Shown here one piece after another: positions 53,668 to 63,783 of a DNA stretch of 64,000 nucleotides (its first letter is position 1; every line of letters begins with the position of its first letter). Made by a program: the position numbers and the translations under genes. The stretch comes from Actinomycetes bacterium (lineage in GTDB: Bacteria > Actinomycetota > Coriobacteriia > Coriobacteriales > Eggerthellaceae): the NCBI GenBank assembly GCA_023460315.1, contig JAEWQO010000098.1:10314-74313 (forward strand), read 5' to 3'. The notes beneath the pieces are model-generated. The model was not told where the DNA came from and ran no database searches. It saw only the letters and a program-made list of their open reading frames with translations.

Positions 53668-53880
53668 GGAACTCCCTTTCGACGTATCGTCCCATGATAG
53701 CAAAACGCGCGGACTCCGGGGAGGGCGACCGATCGTCTCTGAAGGATGCGCAGAGATGGGAGGCAGCGTTCATCGGACGTCAAAAGGCATTGCGGGAATG
53801 AATCGCCGGCACAGGGCGCCCGATATGCCCCGAAACGCGCATGCGCCGCGCGAACATGGCAAAGCCCTTGTTCGCCACCT

Positions 53881-54903
53881 TCACGGCCGTGCCACGGGTA
53901 AACGGTCGCCAAGCATGTCCATCAGCCACGGAGGCCGATACGCCATGCGAGGAAAGCGCACTTCGGGATACCGGCACCCCCGCCCGCCGTCACACGGGTC
54001 CGCCTCTCCCGAGGGCAAATGCATGCGTTCAAGGAATTCTCGCTCGTCGGCACAGGTGCTGGCGATCTCCGCATTCTCAACGACCGATTCGATGTCGTGC
54101 AGCACATTCTCCGGATCATCGGCCCGCCCGACGACGCCCGCCATCGAAATGCCGGCGTGCAGAAGCCGGAACAAGGCACAGAGCCCACAGGAAGACGCAT
54201 GGAACGAACGGTAGGAATCGTTGTTCTCCCGCACCGCCTCTCCAAAACGCCTCGGACCTCCCGTCACGTCGAACGCCCTGTCCACATAGCACTGGTCCCA
54301 GCAAGGCACATCGCGGTTCTGAAAATATCCCTCCGGACAGAAGCCTCCCTCCACGCTGCAGCGGGCGGACATGAGCGGCACCCCATAGTCAAGGGCCGGC
54401 TCCGTCTCCACGATAGCCTCGATCTCGGCCAAGCTGAGATCGTGAGGAAACAGGACATGCGTGCAGCCAAGGTCCCGATAGAAGCGGGCGATGTCGCCGT
54501 TGCAGACATTGCAGGCCTCCGAGGCCATCACGGCAAGGCCGCTGTCGGCCGCAGCCTCAATTGCCTCTGGGGCGGAAACGACCACGCCCGTCGCCCCGAT
54601 ATCGTGAAGCTGCTCGAAGTACCCATAGAGGTAATCGAGTTGGCTCTTCGAATAGGCTCCCAGGCCAAAAACGACATAGAGCTCCCCGCCAAGGCGTTGG
54701 ACGTCATCGACGGCACGGAGCACATCCTCGAACGTGCAGAGGCCTGCGCGCTCCCAAAAGCCTCGCGTGCAGTCGAATCGGACCGTTTCTCCGAATCGCT
54801 CATACCAAGCGGAATCACGGAAGCCCAAGCAGAGCTCCTCGACTCCCGCCCGCAGATAACGGGGAATGAGCGCCCTATCGGACACCGGCACCAACACGTT
54901 CAT
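53881..54903 (-). CDS. U32 peptidase-like protein (first of a pair)
   Basis: 340 residues. It is a TIM-barrel protein of the U32 type: MNVLVPVSDRALIPRYLRAGVEELCLGF at the start (split: VPVSDRALIPRYLRAGVEE), VSAPEAIEAA, SEACNVCNGD, then cysteines in CSVEGGFCPEGYFQ, CWDQCYVD and CGLCALF. U32 proteins such as UbiU/UbiV and TrhP hold a 4Fe-4S cluster with four cysteines and act in oxygen-independent hydroxylation. It starts 2 bp after the stop of a second related gene, so the two probably form one complex. The substrate is unknown. Confidence 0.7.
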   Translation of the reverse strand: MNVLVPVSDRALIPRYLRAGVEELCLGFRDSAWYERFGETVRFDCTRGFWERAGLCTFEDVLRAVDDVQRLGGELYVVFGLGAYSKSQLDYLYGYFEQLHDIGATGVVVSAPEAIEAAADSGLAVMASEACNVCNGDIARFYRDLGCTHVLFPHDLSLAEIEAIVETEPALDYGVPLMSARCSVEGGFCPEGYFQNRDVPCWDQCYVDRAFDVTGGPRRFGEAVRENNDSYRSFHASSCGLCALFRLLHAGISMAGVVGRADDPENVLHDIESVVENAEIASTCADEREFLERMHLPSGEADPCDGGRGCRYPEVRFPRMAYRPPWLMDMLGDRLPVARP

Positions 54904-54905
54904 CG

Positions 54906-55871
54906 TCAGACCTCTTTCTCGTGCGAGGGACCAAGCTGGCCAGACCCCTGTCTCTTGCCAGCCGCGAAGGCGGATTCCCCTCCTTCGGGCAGAGGCGCCT
55001 GCCCAGCGTCAACCCCATTGTCGCCAGATGCCGAAACCAACGCGTCAAAGGGAGTGACTATCATGCGGACGACGTCGCCTTCGCGCACGATGCAGCCACG
55101 ATTGGGGAAATACACCGTGCGCCCGAACTTGAGCAGCCGCACATCGCACGCCAGCTCATACGTGATGGAGCACCGGCTGCATTCGAGCTTGCAGGTGGCG
55201 TTCGGTCTGAAGCGCTCAGACGCAGGGTGCCTTGCACCCGCCAGCTCGCAGATGGCCCCCGTCGACAAAACGCAATAGGGCGTGTGAACGCCGACGGAAA
55301 GGTGGGGGGCAAGGCCGCTCAACTCGGACAGGTCAAGTTCTGCATGGGTCGGATCCAGCTCGATTCCCCCCAGTTTCTGATGTTTGAACAGCTCTGTCAC
55401 GATCGTGGGAACGCCGACGTCGCACCGGGTCTCCGCCAAGTGCGCAGGCCGTGGATCTCGCGCGCCCTTCATCAGCAGACGTCCGGCATTCAGGGGGCGG
55501 TCGAGATGCGAAAAGGAGAACTCAACCATTCCCGGATCGTTTGCCGTGATTTCGTCGATGTCTCCGCCATAGCGCCGGAGAAGCGCGACGATGCGATCCT
55601 TTCCAGCTGTGAGGTCCTTCTGGGAGAACACCGGGAGGACAAGGGTGGCGGAAATCCCCTCCCGACGGCACAGGGCGAATGACTCGCGCCACAGACGTTC
55701 GGGCTGACGGAGAAAATACTGCTCGCAGAAAGTCGAACCGACATACAGGCGCTCGACAGAGTGATACCCCGCTCCTTGCATCGTCCGTTCAACCAGATGC
55801 GAGAGGGTCATGCCGCGAGAGCGGGCAGAAGCAGCCACGTCGGCGACATTGCAGGCAGGCACACACCGCAT
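54906..55871 (-). CDS. U32-related protein (second of a pair)
   Basis: 321 residues from ATG 55871; the longer frame upstream is unsupported. The middle shows U32/UbiV-like features: EITANDPGMVEFSFSH, LNAGRLLMKGARDPR, and near the C-terminus the cysteines CKLECSRC. It directly precedes the other U32-like gene (2-bp gap). Paired U32 proteins of this kind work as heterodimers in UbiU-UbiV. The family assignment is moderately sure; the reaction is not known. Confidence 0.6.
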   Translation of the reverse strand: MRCVPACNVADVAASARSRGMTLSHLVERTMQGAGYHSVERLYVGSTFCEQYFLRQPERLWRESFALCRREGISATLVLPVFSQKDLTAGKDRIVALLRRYGGDIDEITANDPGMVEFSFSHLDRPLNAGRLLMKGARDPRPAHLAETRCDVGVPTIVTELFKHQKLGGIELDPTHAELDLSELSGLAPHLSVGVHTPYCVLSTGAICELAGARHPASERFRPNATCKLECSRCSITYELACDVRLLKFGRTVYFPNRGCIVREGDVVRMIVTPFDALVSASGDNGVDAGQAPLPEGGESAFAAGKRQGSGQLGPSHEKEV

Positions 55872-56418
55872 GGCGCCTACCGATCGATCCAGAAATGCAT
55901 GCCCCGTCGGCTTGCTTGAGCAGGGTGCGGGCCTTTGCCGAGCTCTTCCCTCAAAGCGAAACGCTCCGCGTTCCTCCGATTGGCCATGCCCAGACCTCTT
56001 CCTTCGTATATATGCACGGCTCAAGGCCGGCAAACCTCATGGCGCGCAGCACGCGATCCCCTGCCTCGAAACATCGACGACGCGAGACCGAGCGCACCGC
56101 GCACGAGCATGGTAGCGTGAAAACGGCCGTTTCCCGTCTCCGCCGCCCCATCGCTTGCCGATTCGTACCCGCTCCGTCACGCAGGCGAAAGAGAGCTCAT
56201 TCCCTCGGCCTCAGACCTCGGCGAAGGCACCAAGGAACCGAACCCCCGCCGGAAAGAGCAGGAGGCCGGAAGCGAACTGGGTCCCCCACCGGAAGATGCC
56301 TCTCCCCTGCGCAACCCGGACGCACCTGCAGAAATCTGCGCTTTTGGGCAAGATTCTTGGGGATGGGTCGCACATCCTCTATCATAGGCTGGTACCGAGA
56401 CGAAGGAGTAGCGCGACT

Positions 56419-58377
56419 ATGTGCGGAATCTGCGGTTTCACCGGGGCGAACAAGGCTGATGCACCCATCCTCAAGGCCATGTGCGACATCATGGCCCATC
56501 GCGGGCCCGACGGAGAGGGGCAGTATCTCGACGACGGCATCGCGCTGGGACATCGGCGCCTGTCGCTTATCGACCTGGCAGGGGGGAACCAACCCATGGT
56601 GCGCGCGCAGGGAGATCATGCCGCACGCATCACGTCGCCCGCCCTCATGCCCGACGGGACGGCATGCGGAGGAGCGGAAGCCATGGCGGCAAAGGGCGAC
56701 TACGCCATCGTCTTTAACGGAGAAATATACAACTACCGGGACCTCCGCGCAGAGCTGGAAGCGGACGGCTGGGCATTTGAGACGAATTCCGACACCGAAG
56801 TGCTGCTCACGGGCTATCTGGCCTGGGGCGAGCAGGTGCTCGACCGGATTCGCGGCATGTTCGCATTCGCCATCTGGAACAGACCGGCAGGCACGCTGTT
56901 CTGTGCGCGGGACTTCTTCGGCATCAAGCCATTCTATTACACGATGCAGGACGGCCAGTTCATCTTCGCCTCCGAGATCAAGTCCATCCTCGAGCATCCC
57001 GCCTACGAGCGCGCCCTCAACGAAGAAGCCCTCGCGCAGTATCTCTGCTTTCAGTTTTCAGCCCTCGACGAGACGTTCTTCAAAGGCATCTTCAAGCTTG
57101 CCCCGGCCCACTGCATGACCGTGCATGCGGACGGCACGACGACGACGCGCCGCTACTGGCGCCCTACCTACGACTTCGACGAAAACCGTAGTCGTGAGGA
57201 CACCGTGGAGGCCATCGACGATGCCATGCGCGAATCGGTGCGCTACCATAACGTGGCTGACGTCGAGGTGGGATCATTCCTGTCGAGCGGCATCGACTCA
57301 AGCTACATGGCGGCGTGCCTGGCCAAGGAAAACCCCGCCATCAAGACGTTCACCGTAGGGTTTGCCGAATACGAGGGAGAGCGCGACGAGATATCCTGGG
57401 CGCGCGAATTGGCCGACGAACTCAAGATCGAGAACGACTCCAAGCACATCTCAGAAGACGAGTATTGGGAAAGCCTGCCGCGCGTGCAGTGGCACATGGA
57501 TGAGCCCTCGGCCGATCCGAGCGCCGTGGCCCTCTATTTCGTCGACCAGGAAGCCGCCAAGAAGGTGAAGGCCGTCCTCTCCGGCGAAGGAGCCGACGAG
57601 TTCTTCGGGGGCTACCGCATCTACCAGACCCCCTTTGCCAACGAAAAGCTGTCCTGGGTTCCAAAGCCGCTGCTGCGCGGAGCATCGAAAGCCGCCCGTG
57701 CATGGGGCATCCGCGGCGCGAACTACCTGGAACGCGCGAGCGAAAGCGTCGAAGACTGGTATTACACGAATGCCAACGGGGTGGCATTCTCACCCGAAGA
57801 GCGTGAACAGCTGCTCAAACGTCCCGTGAAAACCTGCTCGCCACAGGAACTGACAGCTCCCGTCTACGCCGAAGCGGCAGGCCTCGATGAAACCACTCGC
57901 ATGCAATATGTCGACCTCTCCTTCTGGCTGGTGGGAGATATCCTGCTGAAAACCGACAAGATGTCCATGGCTCATTCGCTCGAGTCCCGCGTGCCGTTTC
58001 TTGACCGCAAGGTCTTCGACGTCTCGCGCACCATTCCCACCCGCCTCAAGGCCAACGGCGAACAGACCAAGCTCACGTTGCGTGAGGCCGCCGAACGCGC
58101 CATTCCCAAAGATTGGGCCCAAAAGGAGAAGCTCGGCTTCCCCGTGCCCGTGGTGAACTGGCTGCGTCAAGAGCGTTATTACAATCAAGTGAAGGAATGG
58201 TTCACCGGTGACATCGCCCGCACGTTCTTCGACACCGCCATGCTCGTGCGCGTGCTGGACGAGCATAAAGCCGGGGCTGATCGCTCTCGGAAGATCTGGA
58301 TCGTCTACATGTTCCTCATGTGGTACAAGATCTACTTCGTCGACCGAGCCGCTCCGGCAAAGCCGCCCGTTGCGTGA
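56419..58377 (+). CDS. asnB: Asparagine synthase (glutamine-hydrolysing)
   Basis: 652 residues from ATG 56419 (AAGGAG upstream); the longer frame before it is rejected because Cys2 must be N-terminal. The glutaminase domain starts MCGICGFTG and has MAHRGPDGEG and FNGEIYNYRDLR, with a short Ala-rich insertion between them. The synthetase domain has the PP-loop SSGIDSSYMA and EGADEFFGGY. It makes asparagine from aspartate using glutamine. Free asparagine synthesis coexists here with GatCAB, which makes Asn-tRNA. Confidence 0.94.
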   Translation: MCGICGFTGANKADAPILKAMCDIMAHRGPDGEGQYLDDGIALGHRRLSLIDLAGGNQPMVRAQGDHAARITSPALMPDGTACGGAEAMAAKGDYAIVFNGEIYNYRDLRAELEADGWAFETNSDTEVLLTGYLAWGEQVLDRIRGMFAFAIWNRPAGTLFCARDFFGIKPFYYTMQDGQFIFASEIKSILEHPAYERALNEEALAQYLCFQFSALDETFFKGIFKLAPAHCMTVHADGTTTTRRYWRPTYDFDENRSREDTVEAIDDAMRESVRYHNVADVEVGSFLSSGIDSSYMAACLAKENPAIKTFTVGFAEYEGERDEISWARELADELKIENDSKHISEDEYWESLPRVQWHMDEPSADPSAVALYFVDQEAAKKVKAVLSGEGADEFFGGYRIYQTPFANEKLSWVPKPLLRGASKAARAWGIRGANYLERASESVEDWYYTNANGVAFSPEEREQLLKRPVKTCSPQELTAPVYAEAAGLDETTRMQYVDLSFWLVGDILLKTDKMSMAHSLESRVPFLDRKVFDVSRTIPTRLKANGEQTKLTLREAAERAIPKDWAQKEKLGFPVPVVNWLRQERYYNQVKEWFTGDIARTFFDTAMLVRVLDEHKAGADRSRKIWIVYMFLMWYKIYFVDRAAPAKPPVA

Positions 58378-58411
58378 CTTTCCCATTCTTCAGGCACGCT
58401 CCGCGCTGACA

Positions 58412-58459
58412 GGGCGGGCTTGGCACGGCAGCCCCTTGCCGTCAGGAAACCGCCCGCCC
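58412..58459. terminator. Nested hairpin between convergent genes
   Basis: Outer arms GGGCGG / CCGCCC and inner arms ACGGCA / TGCCGT lie between the asnB stop and the stop of the leftward unknown gene, and probably end both transcripts. Confidence 0.55.
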
Positions 58460-58461
58460 CG

Positions 58462-59289
58462 TCAAGCGAGCTTTGAGGCATCGACCGCCACCAGATGCCC
58501 CTGATCGTCCTCGAACAGGCACAGGCCACCATCACGGCTTTCATACAGGCTGCAGAAGCGGGCGAGGTTCGTTTTCTCACAGCCCCCATCCTGATTGCAG
58601 GCCGGCTCCTGCATCGCATCGGCAGCGGAGCGGGACAGCTCCCCCTGGGCCGAGCCCGGCAACCCCTCTTCAAGGCCTCCGTGCGTTTCAGGACCTTGTC
58701 CCAGCGTGGTTTGATTCACGGCAGCTCCTTCATCGGGATCGAAATCAGGACAAAAGTCGCACGCGTCGTCAAACTCAACGGTGCCGCGCATGCCGGCATC
58801 GGGAGCGTGGTCCGCACCATGACTTCCCCCTGCACCCTCATTGCGCACCGCGGTCCTTTCCGTCGCACTGTCCGGCGGGAGCGACACCTCGGCATCTCCC
58901 GCACCATCATCATCCCTCGAAGGCGTCTGGTGGCGCGCGAGAAGGGCGGCTTCAGCCAGTCCCCCTTCAACCATCTCGACGCCCGATGCCATGACCTGGT
59001 CAGCGGCTGGATGAGAATCGATGCCCAAGCGGGACGTCAGAGAAAGATTCGACTGGGCGATTCCGATGAGCTCACGCGCCAAGTCGGCTTCGACCCCGCG
59101 AGGATGCCTGTGCTGAAGCTCCTTGCCTAGTGCGAGCACGCGGCCCCATGACAGCGCATCGATGTCTTCCTTCATGGACACGATCCTGTCGGCCTCGCGC
59201 ACGATGCGTTTCTCGGCACCGCTTCGAAACACGGTCCGCTCCCTTCCAACGATTGCGTGTCGTCCTGCTTCGGCCTGCCAGTATAGCAT
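58462..59289 (-). CDS. Unknown acidic protein downstream of truA
   Basis: 275 residues. The first half is helical (SMKEDIDALSWGRVLALGKELQHRHPRG). The second half is acidic and low-complexity, with cysteines in CDFCPDF, CNQDGGC and CSLYESRDGGLCLF. No family is recognised. It follows truA by 96 bp on the same strand. The regular helical N-terminus makes it more credible than the overlapping plus-strand frame. Confidence 0.55.
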   Translation of the reverse strand: MLYWQAEAGRHAIVGRERTVFRSGAEKRIVREADRIVSMKEDIDALSWGRVLALGKELQHRHPRGVEADLARELIGIAQSNLSLTSRLGIDSHPAADQVMASGVEMVEGGLAEAALLARHQTPSRDDDGAGDAEVSLPPDSATERTAVRNEGAGGSHGADHAPDAGMRGTVEFDDACDFCPDFDPDEGAAVNQTTLGQGPETHGGLEEGLPGSAQGELSRSAADAMQEPACNQDGGCEKTNLARFCSLYESRDGGLCLFEDDQGHLVAVDASKLA

Positions 59290-59385
59290 GGCCTGCGTCA
59301 GAGCCTTCGATCCCTCACGTCGCTCAGGCAGCCCGCGCAGGATGCGCGACGGACGGAACCCGAACCATGCACCGAGGGTCGCGCC

Positions 59386-60255
59386 CTAGTAAACAACGCG
59401 CCAAAAGACCAGGCCCTGTGCGGGAGCGTTCTCTCCAGCAGCCTGACGGTCACGCGCCCCCACGACATCGGCAACCCACGAGGACGGGCGTTTCCCTCTG
59501 CCTACCATGACCAGGGTTCCCACCATCGTGCGCACCATCGAATGGAGAAACGCGTTGCCCACCACCTTGATGCACAGAATGTTCTCCCCCATGACGGTTT
59601 CTGGATGAAAGGATATCTCATGCACATTGCGAAAGGTCGGCTTTCCCTCGGCGGAAGCCGCCAAGCAGAAGCTCTTGAAATCATGCTCGCCAAGCAGGTG
59701 GCGCGCGCCTTCCTCCATGGCCGTCACGTCCAAGCCGCCAGGAACGAACCACGAGAAGCCTTTCATGAAAATGGGACTTGAGCCATCGACGCACAGATGA
59801 TAGTGGTATTCGCGTGCCTGAGCGTCAAAACGTGCCGAGAAACCAGGTCGTTTCGGCTCAATCTCCCGAACCGTTATTCCCTCGTGCGTCAGCGCGTTGA
59901 GCGAGCGGCGAAGCGAGGGAAGGGTGCGGTCCCTCAGCTCGCGGCTTTCCACGTCAAAGCTGACCACTTGGCCAAGCGCATGAACCCCGGCATCGGTGCG
60001 GCCGGCGCATGTCGTTTCCACCTCACGCCTGAACAGCAAGGCGAGAGCAGACTCGACATCTCCCTGAACCGTTAGCAAGCCCGGCTGGCGAGCAAAGCCC
60101 GCAAAGGGAGCCCCATTGTACGAAAGGGTGAGCGCAAGCGTGCGTCTTTCGGCAAAGCGCCCGTCATCCGCATCGCGAGAAAGGTCTCCCGTCGAGCGCG
60201 CATTCGCCCGCGATTCCTCGGAACGCATCGAATAATGTTGATTGATCTGCATCAT
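59386..60255 (-). CDS. truA: tRNA pseudouridine(38-40) synthase
   Basis: 289 residues if ATG 60255 is used, which has GGAG seven bases upstream; ATG 60270 is an alternative. The catalytic aspartate is in AGRTDAGVHALGQVVSF, with YNGAPFAGFARQPG at the start of the domain and VVGNAFLHSMVR near the end. It forms pseudouridine in the anticodon arm. The first 30 residues are a poorly conserved extension. Confidence 0.94.
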   Translation of the reverse strand: MMQINQHYSMRSEESRANARSTGDLSRDADDGRFAERRTLALTLSYNGAPFAGFARQPGLLTVQGDVESALALLFRREVETTCAGRTDAGVHALGQVVSFDVESRELRDRTLPSLRRSLNALTHEGITVREIEPKRPGFSARFDAQAREYHYHLCVDGSSPIFMKGFSWFVPGGLDVTAMEEGARHLLGEHDFKSFCLAASAEGKPTFRNVHEISFHPETVMGENILCIKVVGNAFLHSMVRTMVGTLVMVGRGKRPSSWVADVVGARDRQAAGENAPAQGLVFWRVVY

Positions 60256-60273
60256 GATACGCTCCATCATAGA

Positions 60274-60308
60274 CGGACACGGCAGCGCTTTCCACGCGAC
60301 CGTGTCCG
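60274..60308. terminator. Hairpin between dnaE and truA
   Basis: A perfect 9-bp stem, CGGACACGG / CCGTGTCCG, with a 17-nt loop, located between the dnaE stop and the truA start; a possible intra-operon terminator or attenuator. Confidence 0.5.
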
Positions 60309-60321
60309 TTTTGCCAAATCG

Positions 60322-63300
60322 TTACGACGCAAGCCAAACGGGAGCGCCAAAAAGTTCCTGTATCTCAGACAGCATGACCGAGCTGCGAGCGTCAACCGAC
60401 ACCGGGAGCTCTGCGCGAAACTTGCGTCCGTCACTCTGCCTCACGAACAGCACCACGCCGTCTCGTCCAGGATATGACGAGAGGATGCGATTAAGCCGCA
60501 TGGACTTTGTCTGGTTGAAGTCGGTCGATGACACTTTGAGCTCAAGATGGGAAGGGCGGGCGTCGGCCTCGTTCAACTCGATGGCCTCCACCTCGAACGC
60601 CATGATCTGGTTGCCGCGGTCATTGTGCTCGAACTTGCCCTTGACCTTGACAATGGCATCTTCCCGAATGGCCTCGGCGTTCTCTTCGTACTTGAAGCAG
60701 ATGCAGTCGACATGACCTGTCGTGTCCTCAAGGGAGAACGTCGCCATCTTCGTGCCGCGCTTCGTCAGCTTCGTCGCCACGCTGGAGACCATTCCCACGA
60801 AAACCGCGGACTTGATGTCCTTCTCGCGTTCGGCCAGATCGCCAAGGGCATATTTCGTCATGCGCGCAATGGCACTCTCGTAGGGGCGCAAGGGGTGATC
60901 CGACACGTATATCTTCATAATCTCCTTCTCGTAAGACAGGAGTTGCCGCTTGTCCCATTCCACCCCATCAGGAGCCGGAACCTCTTCCTCGAACCCTGAA
61001 TCGGGATCGCCGCCAAACAGGTCAAACATGCTTACTTGGCCTCGGTCGCGATCCTTCTGACGCTTGGAAGCGCTTTCGAGGAGCGGCGTGTCGTCGACGA
61101 AGTACATGAGTTGCTTGCGCGTGTACCCGGTGGAGTCGAACGCCCCGCCCTTGATGAGCGCTTCGAGGGTTTTGCGGTTGTAGCATTTCGCATCCAGCCG
61201 GTTGACGAAATCGTGCAGGGACGTGAAGGGGCCCTTCGCCTCGCGTTCGGCGATGATCGCATCAGCCACGTTCTTTCCCACGCCGCGCACGCCCACCAGG
61301 CCGAACCGTACGCCCTCCTCCACCGGAGTGAACTCAGCGTTGGACGAGTTGATGTCAGGAGGAAGCACCGGCACACCCGAGTGGTTGCAGCTGGCTATAT
61401 AGCGGATCAGGCGATCGGTGTTGCCCATGAAGCTTGACAGCAACGCCGCCATGAAGTCGTTCGGGTAATGCGCCTTCAGATAGGCCGTGCGCATGACCAG
61501 AATGGCATAGGCCGCAGAATGCGATTTGTTGAACGCATATTTCGCGAACTTCTCTGCGTCATCCCATATTTGTTTTGCTATCTGCAGCGAGAAGCCGTTC
61601 TCGACGGCACCGTTGTTCCAATCCTCCTGAAGCTGACGCATGATGTCGAGCTTCTTCTTGCCCATGGCTTTACGCAGCTTGTCGGCCTTGCCGGCGGAGA
61701 AGCCGCTCATGACCATGGATATCTGCATGATCTGTTCCTGATAGACCATGGTGCCGTACGTCTCTTCCAAAAGAGGACGCAGACGGTTGTCGTAATAGTG
61801 GACCGGTGTCTTGCCGCTGGCCACCTTGATGTAGTCGTCGACCATGCCGGACTCAAGAGGACCCGGACGGTTGAGCGCGATGGAAGCCACGATGTCGGAG
61901 AACTTACGAGGAGGGAGCCGCGCGAACAGGCTCACATATAGCGACCCTTCCACCTGGAACAGGCCGTCCATGTTGCCCGAACGCATGAGCTCGAACGACT
62001 TGGGATCGTCGATGGGAATCTCTTCCGGGATGATCTCGGTGCCGAAACGCTCCTTGATGTTGCGGCAGGCGCGGCTGATGACGCCCAGCGTGCGCAGGCC
62101 GAGGAAGTCCATCTTCAGCAGGCCGAGGTCTGGGGTGTAGTGACCGTCGTACTGCGTGATGATGCCGCCGCCTTTGGTGTCACGCTTCATGGGCACGTGA
62201 TCGGACATGGGGTCACGGCAGATGATGGTGGCGCAGGCGTGCACCCCTTCGCCGCGAACGTGTCCCTCGATGGACAGAGCCGCATCGAGCACGGCCTTCA
62301 CGTCCTCCTCGGTCTCGTAGGCCTTCTTGAGGTCGGGATTCTTTCCCAGGGCACCTTCGATGGTGATGCCAAGCTCATCGCCGATCAGCTTGGCTATCTT
62401 GTCGCCAACGCTGTACGGATAGTCCAGGACGCGGGCGGCGTCACGAACGGCGTTTTTCGCTTGGAGCTTGCCGAATGTGATGACGCCGGACACGTGGTCC
62501 TCGCCATACACCTCCTTGATATGCTCGATGACCTCGCCACGACGCTCATCCTCGAAGTCGACGTCGATATCGGGCATCTCCACACGTTCGGGAGAGAGGA
62601 ACCGTTCGAACAGCAAGCCGTTCGACAGCGGATCCAGATCGGTAATTCCCATGGCATAAGCCACGATGGCGCCTGCGGCCGAGCCACGGCCCGGACCGAC
62701 GCCGATGCCCTGACTTCGCGCCCACTCGATGTATTCCTGAACGATCAGGAAGTACGCCGGGAAACCTTGTTGGATGATGATGCCCGCCTCGTACTCATAG
62801 CGGTCCCACGCCTCCTTGGGCACGGGGTCGCCGTAACGTTTCAGCAGACCTTCCTCGATTCGCTTGCGGAAGTAGCTCTCCTCCGTCTCGCCCTCAGGAA
62901 GGGGAAAGCGCGGCAGAATGGAATCACGCTCCAACACGACGTCGCATTTCGCAGCAAGTTTGGCCGTGTTGTCGCAGGCTTCGGGAAAGTCCTTGAGGGC
63001 CTCGCGCATCTCCTCCTCGGTCTTCATGTAGAACTGGTCGTTCGCGAACCGCATGCGGTTCGCGTCGTTCATAGCCGAGCCCGTGCCAATGCACAGCATG
63101 ATGTCCTGGGCGCGCGCGTCCTCCTGCAGAAGATAGTGGAAATCGTTCGTGGCAATGGTCTCGAGACCGACTGCCTTCGCGACGTCGGTGAGCTGATGGT
63201 TCAACTCGGTCTGGGTGAGGCCGCCATCCGTACGGATCCCCTGGTTTTGCAGCTCGATATAGAAGTCGCCTGGCTCGAAGCAGCCCGCGAGCTTCTTGGC

Positions 63301-63783
63301 CCATTCCACGGCATCGTCGAACTGGCGATTGTCGAGCAGCTTGGGAATGATGCCCGCAATGCAGGCGGACGAACCGATGATTCCCTTACCATAGCGCTGA
63401 AGCATCGAGAACGTGGTGCGCGGCTTGTAGTAGAAGTTCTCGACGTGGGATTCGCTGACGAGCCTCACGAGGTTGTGATAGCCCTCGTTGGTCTTCGCCA
63501 GCAGCAAAAGATGGTACAGCTTCGGCTTGCCGTCCTTCTTCAGCTCCTCGTCAATGGTGAAGTACACCTCGCAGCCATAGATGGGCTTGACGCGGACCCC
63601 CGTCTCCTTCTCGACGGCGTCGCACGCGTCGCAGAGCTCCGGCACGCCAGACATGACACCGTGATCCGAAATGGCGACGGCCGGCATGCCGAGATCAGCG
63701 GCACGCCTCACCATGTCTTTCACATGCGTCGCGCCATCGAGCAGGGAATATTCGGTGTGATTGTGCAGGTGAACGAAAGCCAT
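60322..63783 (-). CDS. dnaE: DNA polymerase III alpha subunit
   Basis: 1153 residues, the usual DnaE1 length. The PHP domain starts FVHLHNHTEYSLLDGATH. The palm holds GPGRGSAAGAIVAYAMGITD (split: GRGSAAGAIVAYAMGITD) and the catalytic aspartates in MPDIDVDFEDERR. Tandem helix-hairpin-helix (VRGVGKNVADAI) and OB (VSSVATKLTKRGTKMATFSLED, in part) regions follow. It is the replicative polymerase. It is the first gene of the leftward block; its upstream 200 bp should contain divergent promoters. Confidence 0.97.
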   Translation of the reverse strand: MAFVHLHNHTEYSLLDGATHVKDMVRRAADLGMPAVAISDHGVMSGVPELCDACDAVEKETGVRVKPIYGCEVYFTIDEELKKDGKPKLYHLLLLAKTNEGYHNLVRLVSESHVENFYYKPRTTFSMLQRYGKGIIGSSACIAGIIPKLLDNRQFDDAVEWAKKLAGCFEPGDFYIELQNQGIRTDGGLTQTELNHQLTDVAKAVGLETIATNDFHYLLQEDARAQDIMLCIGTGSAMNDANRMRFANDQFYMKTEEEMREALKDFPEACDNTAKLAAKCDVVLERDSILPRFPLPEGETEESYFRKRIEEGLLKRYGDPVPKEAWDRYEYEAGIIIQQGFPAYFLIVQEYIEWARSQGIGVGPGRGSAAGAIVAYAMGITDLDPLSNGLLFERFLSPERVEMPDIDVDFEDERRGEVIEHIKEVYGEDHVSGVITFGKLQAKNAVRDAARVLDYPYSVGDKIAKLIGDELGITIEGALGKNPDLKKAYETEEDVKAVLDAALSIEGHVRGEGVHACATIICRDPMSDHVPMKRDTKGGGIITQYDGHYTPDLGLLKMDFLGLRTLGVISRACRNIKERFGTEIIPEEIPIDDPKSFELMRSGNMDGLFQVEGSLYVSLFARLPPRKFSDIVASIALNRPGPLESGMVDDYIKVASGKTPVHYYDNRLRPLLEETYGTMVYQEQIMQISMVMSGFSAGKADKLRKAMGKKKLDIMRQLQEDWNNGAVENGFSLQIAKQIWDDAEKFAKYAFNKSHSAAYAILVMRTAYLKAHYPNDFMAALLSSFMGNTDRLIRYIASCNHSGVPVLPPDINSSNAEFTPVEEGVRFGLVGVRGVGKNVADAIIAEREAKGPFTSLHDFVNRLDAKCYNRKTLEALIKGGAFDSTGYTRKQLMYFVDDTPLLESASKRQKDRDRGQVSMFDLFGGDPDSGFEEEVPAPDGVEWDKRQLLSYEKEIMKIYVSDHPLRPYESAIARMTKYALGDLAEREKDIKSAVFVGMVSSVATKLTKRGTKMATFSLEDTTGHVDCICFKYEENAEAIREDAIVKVKGKFEHNDRGNQIMAFEVEAIELNEADARPSHLELKVSSTDFNQTKSMRLNRILSSYPGRDGVVLFVRQSDGRKFRAELPVSVDARSSVMLSEIQELFGAPVWLAS

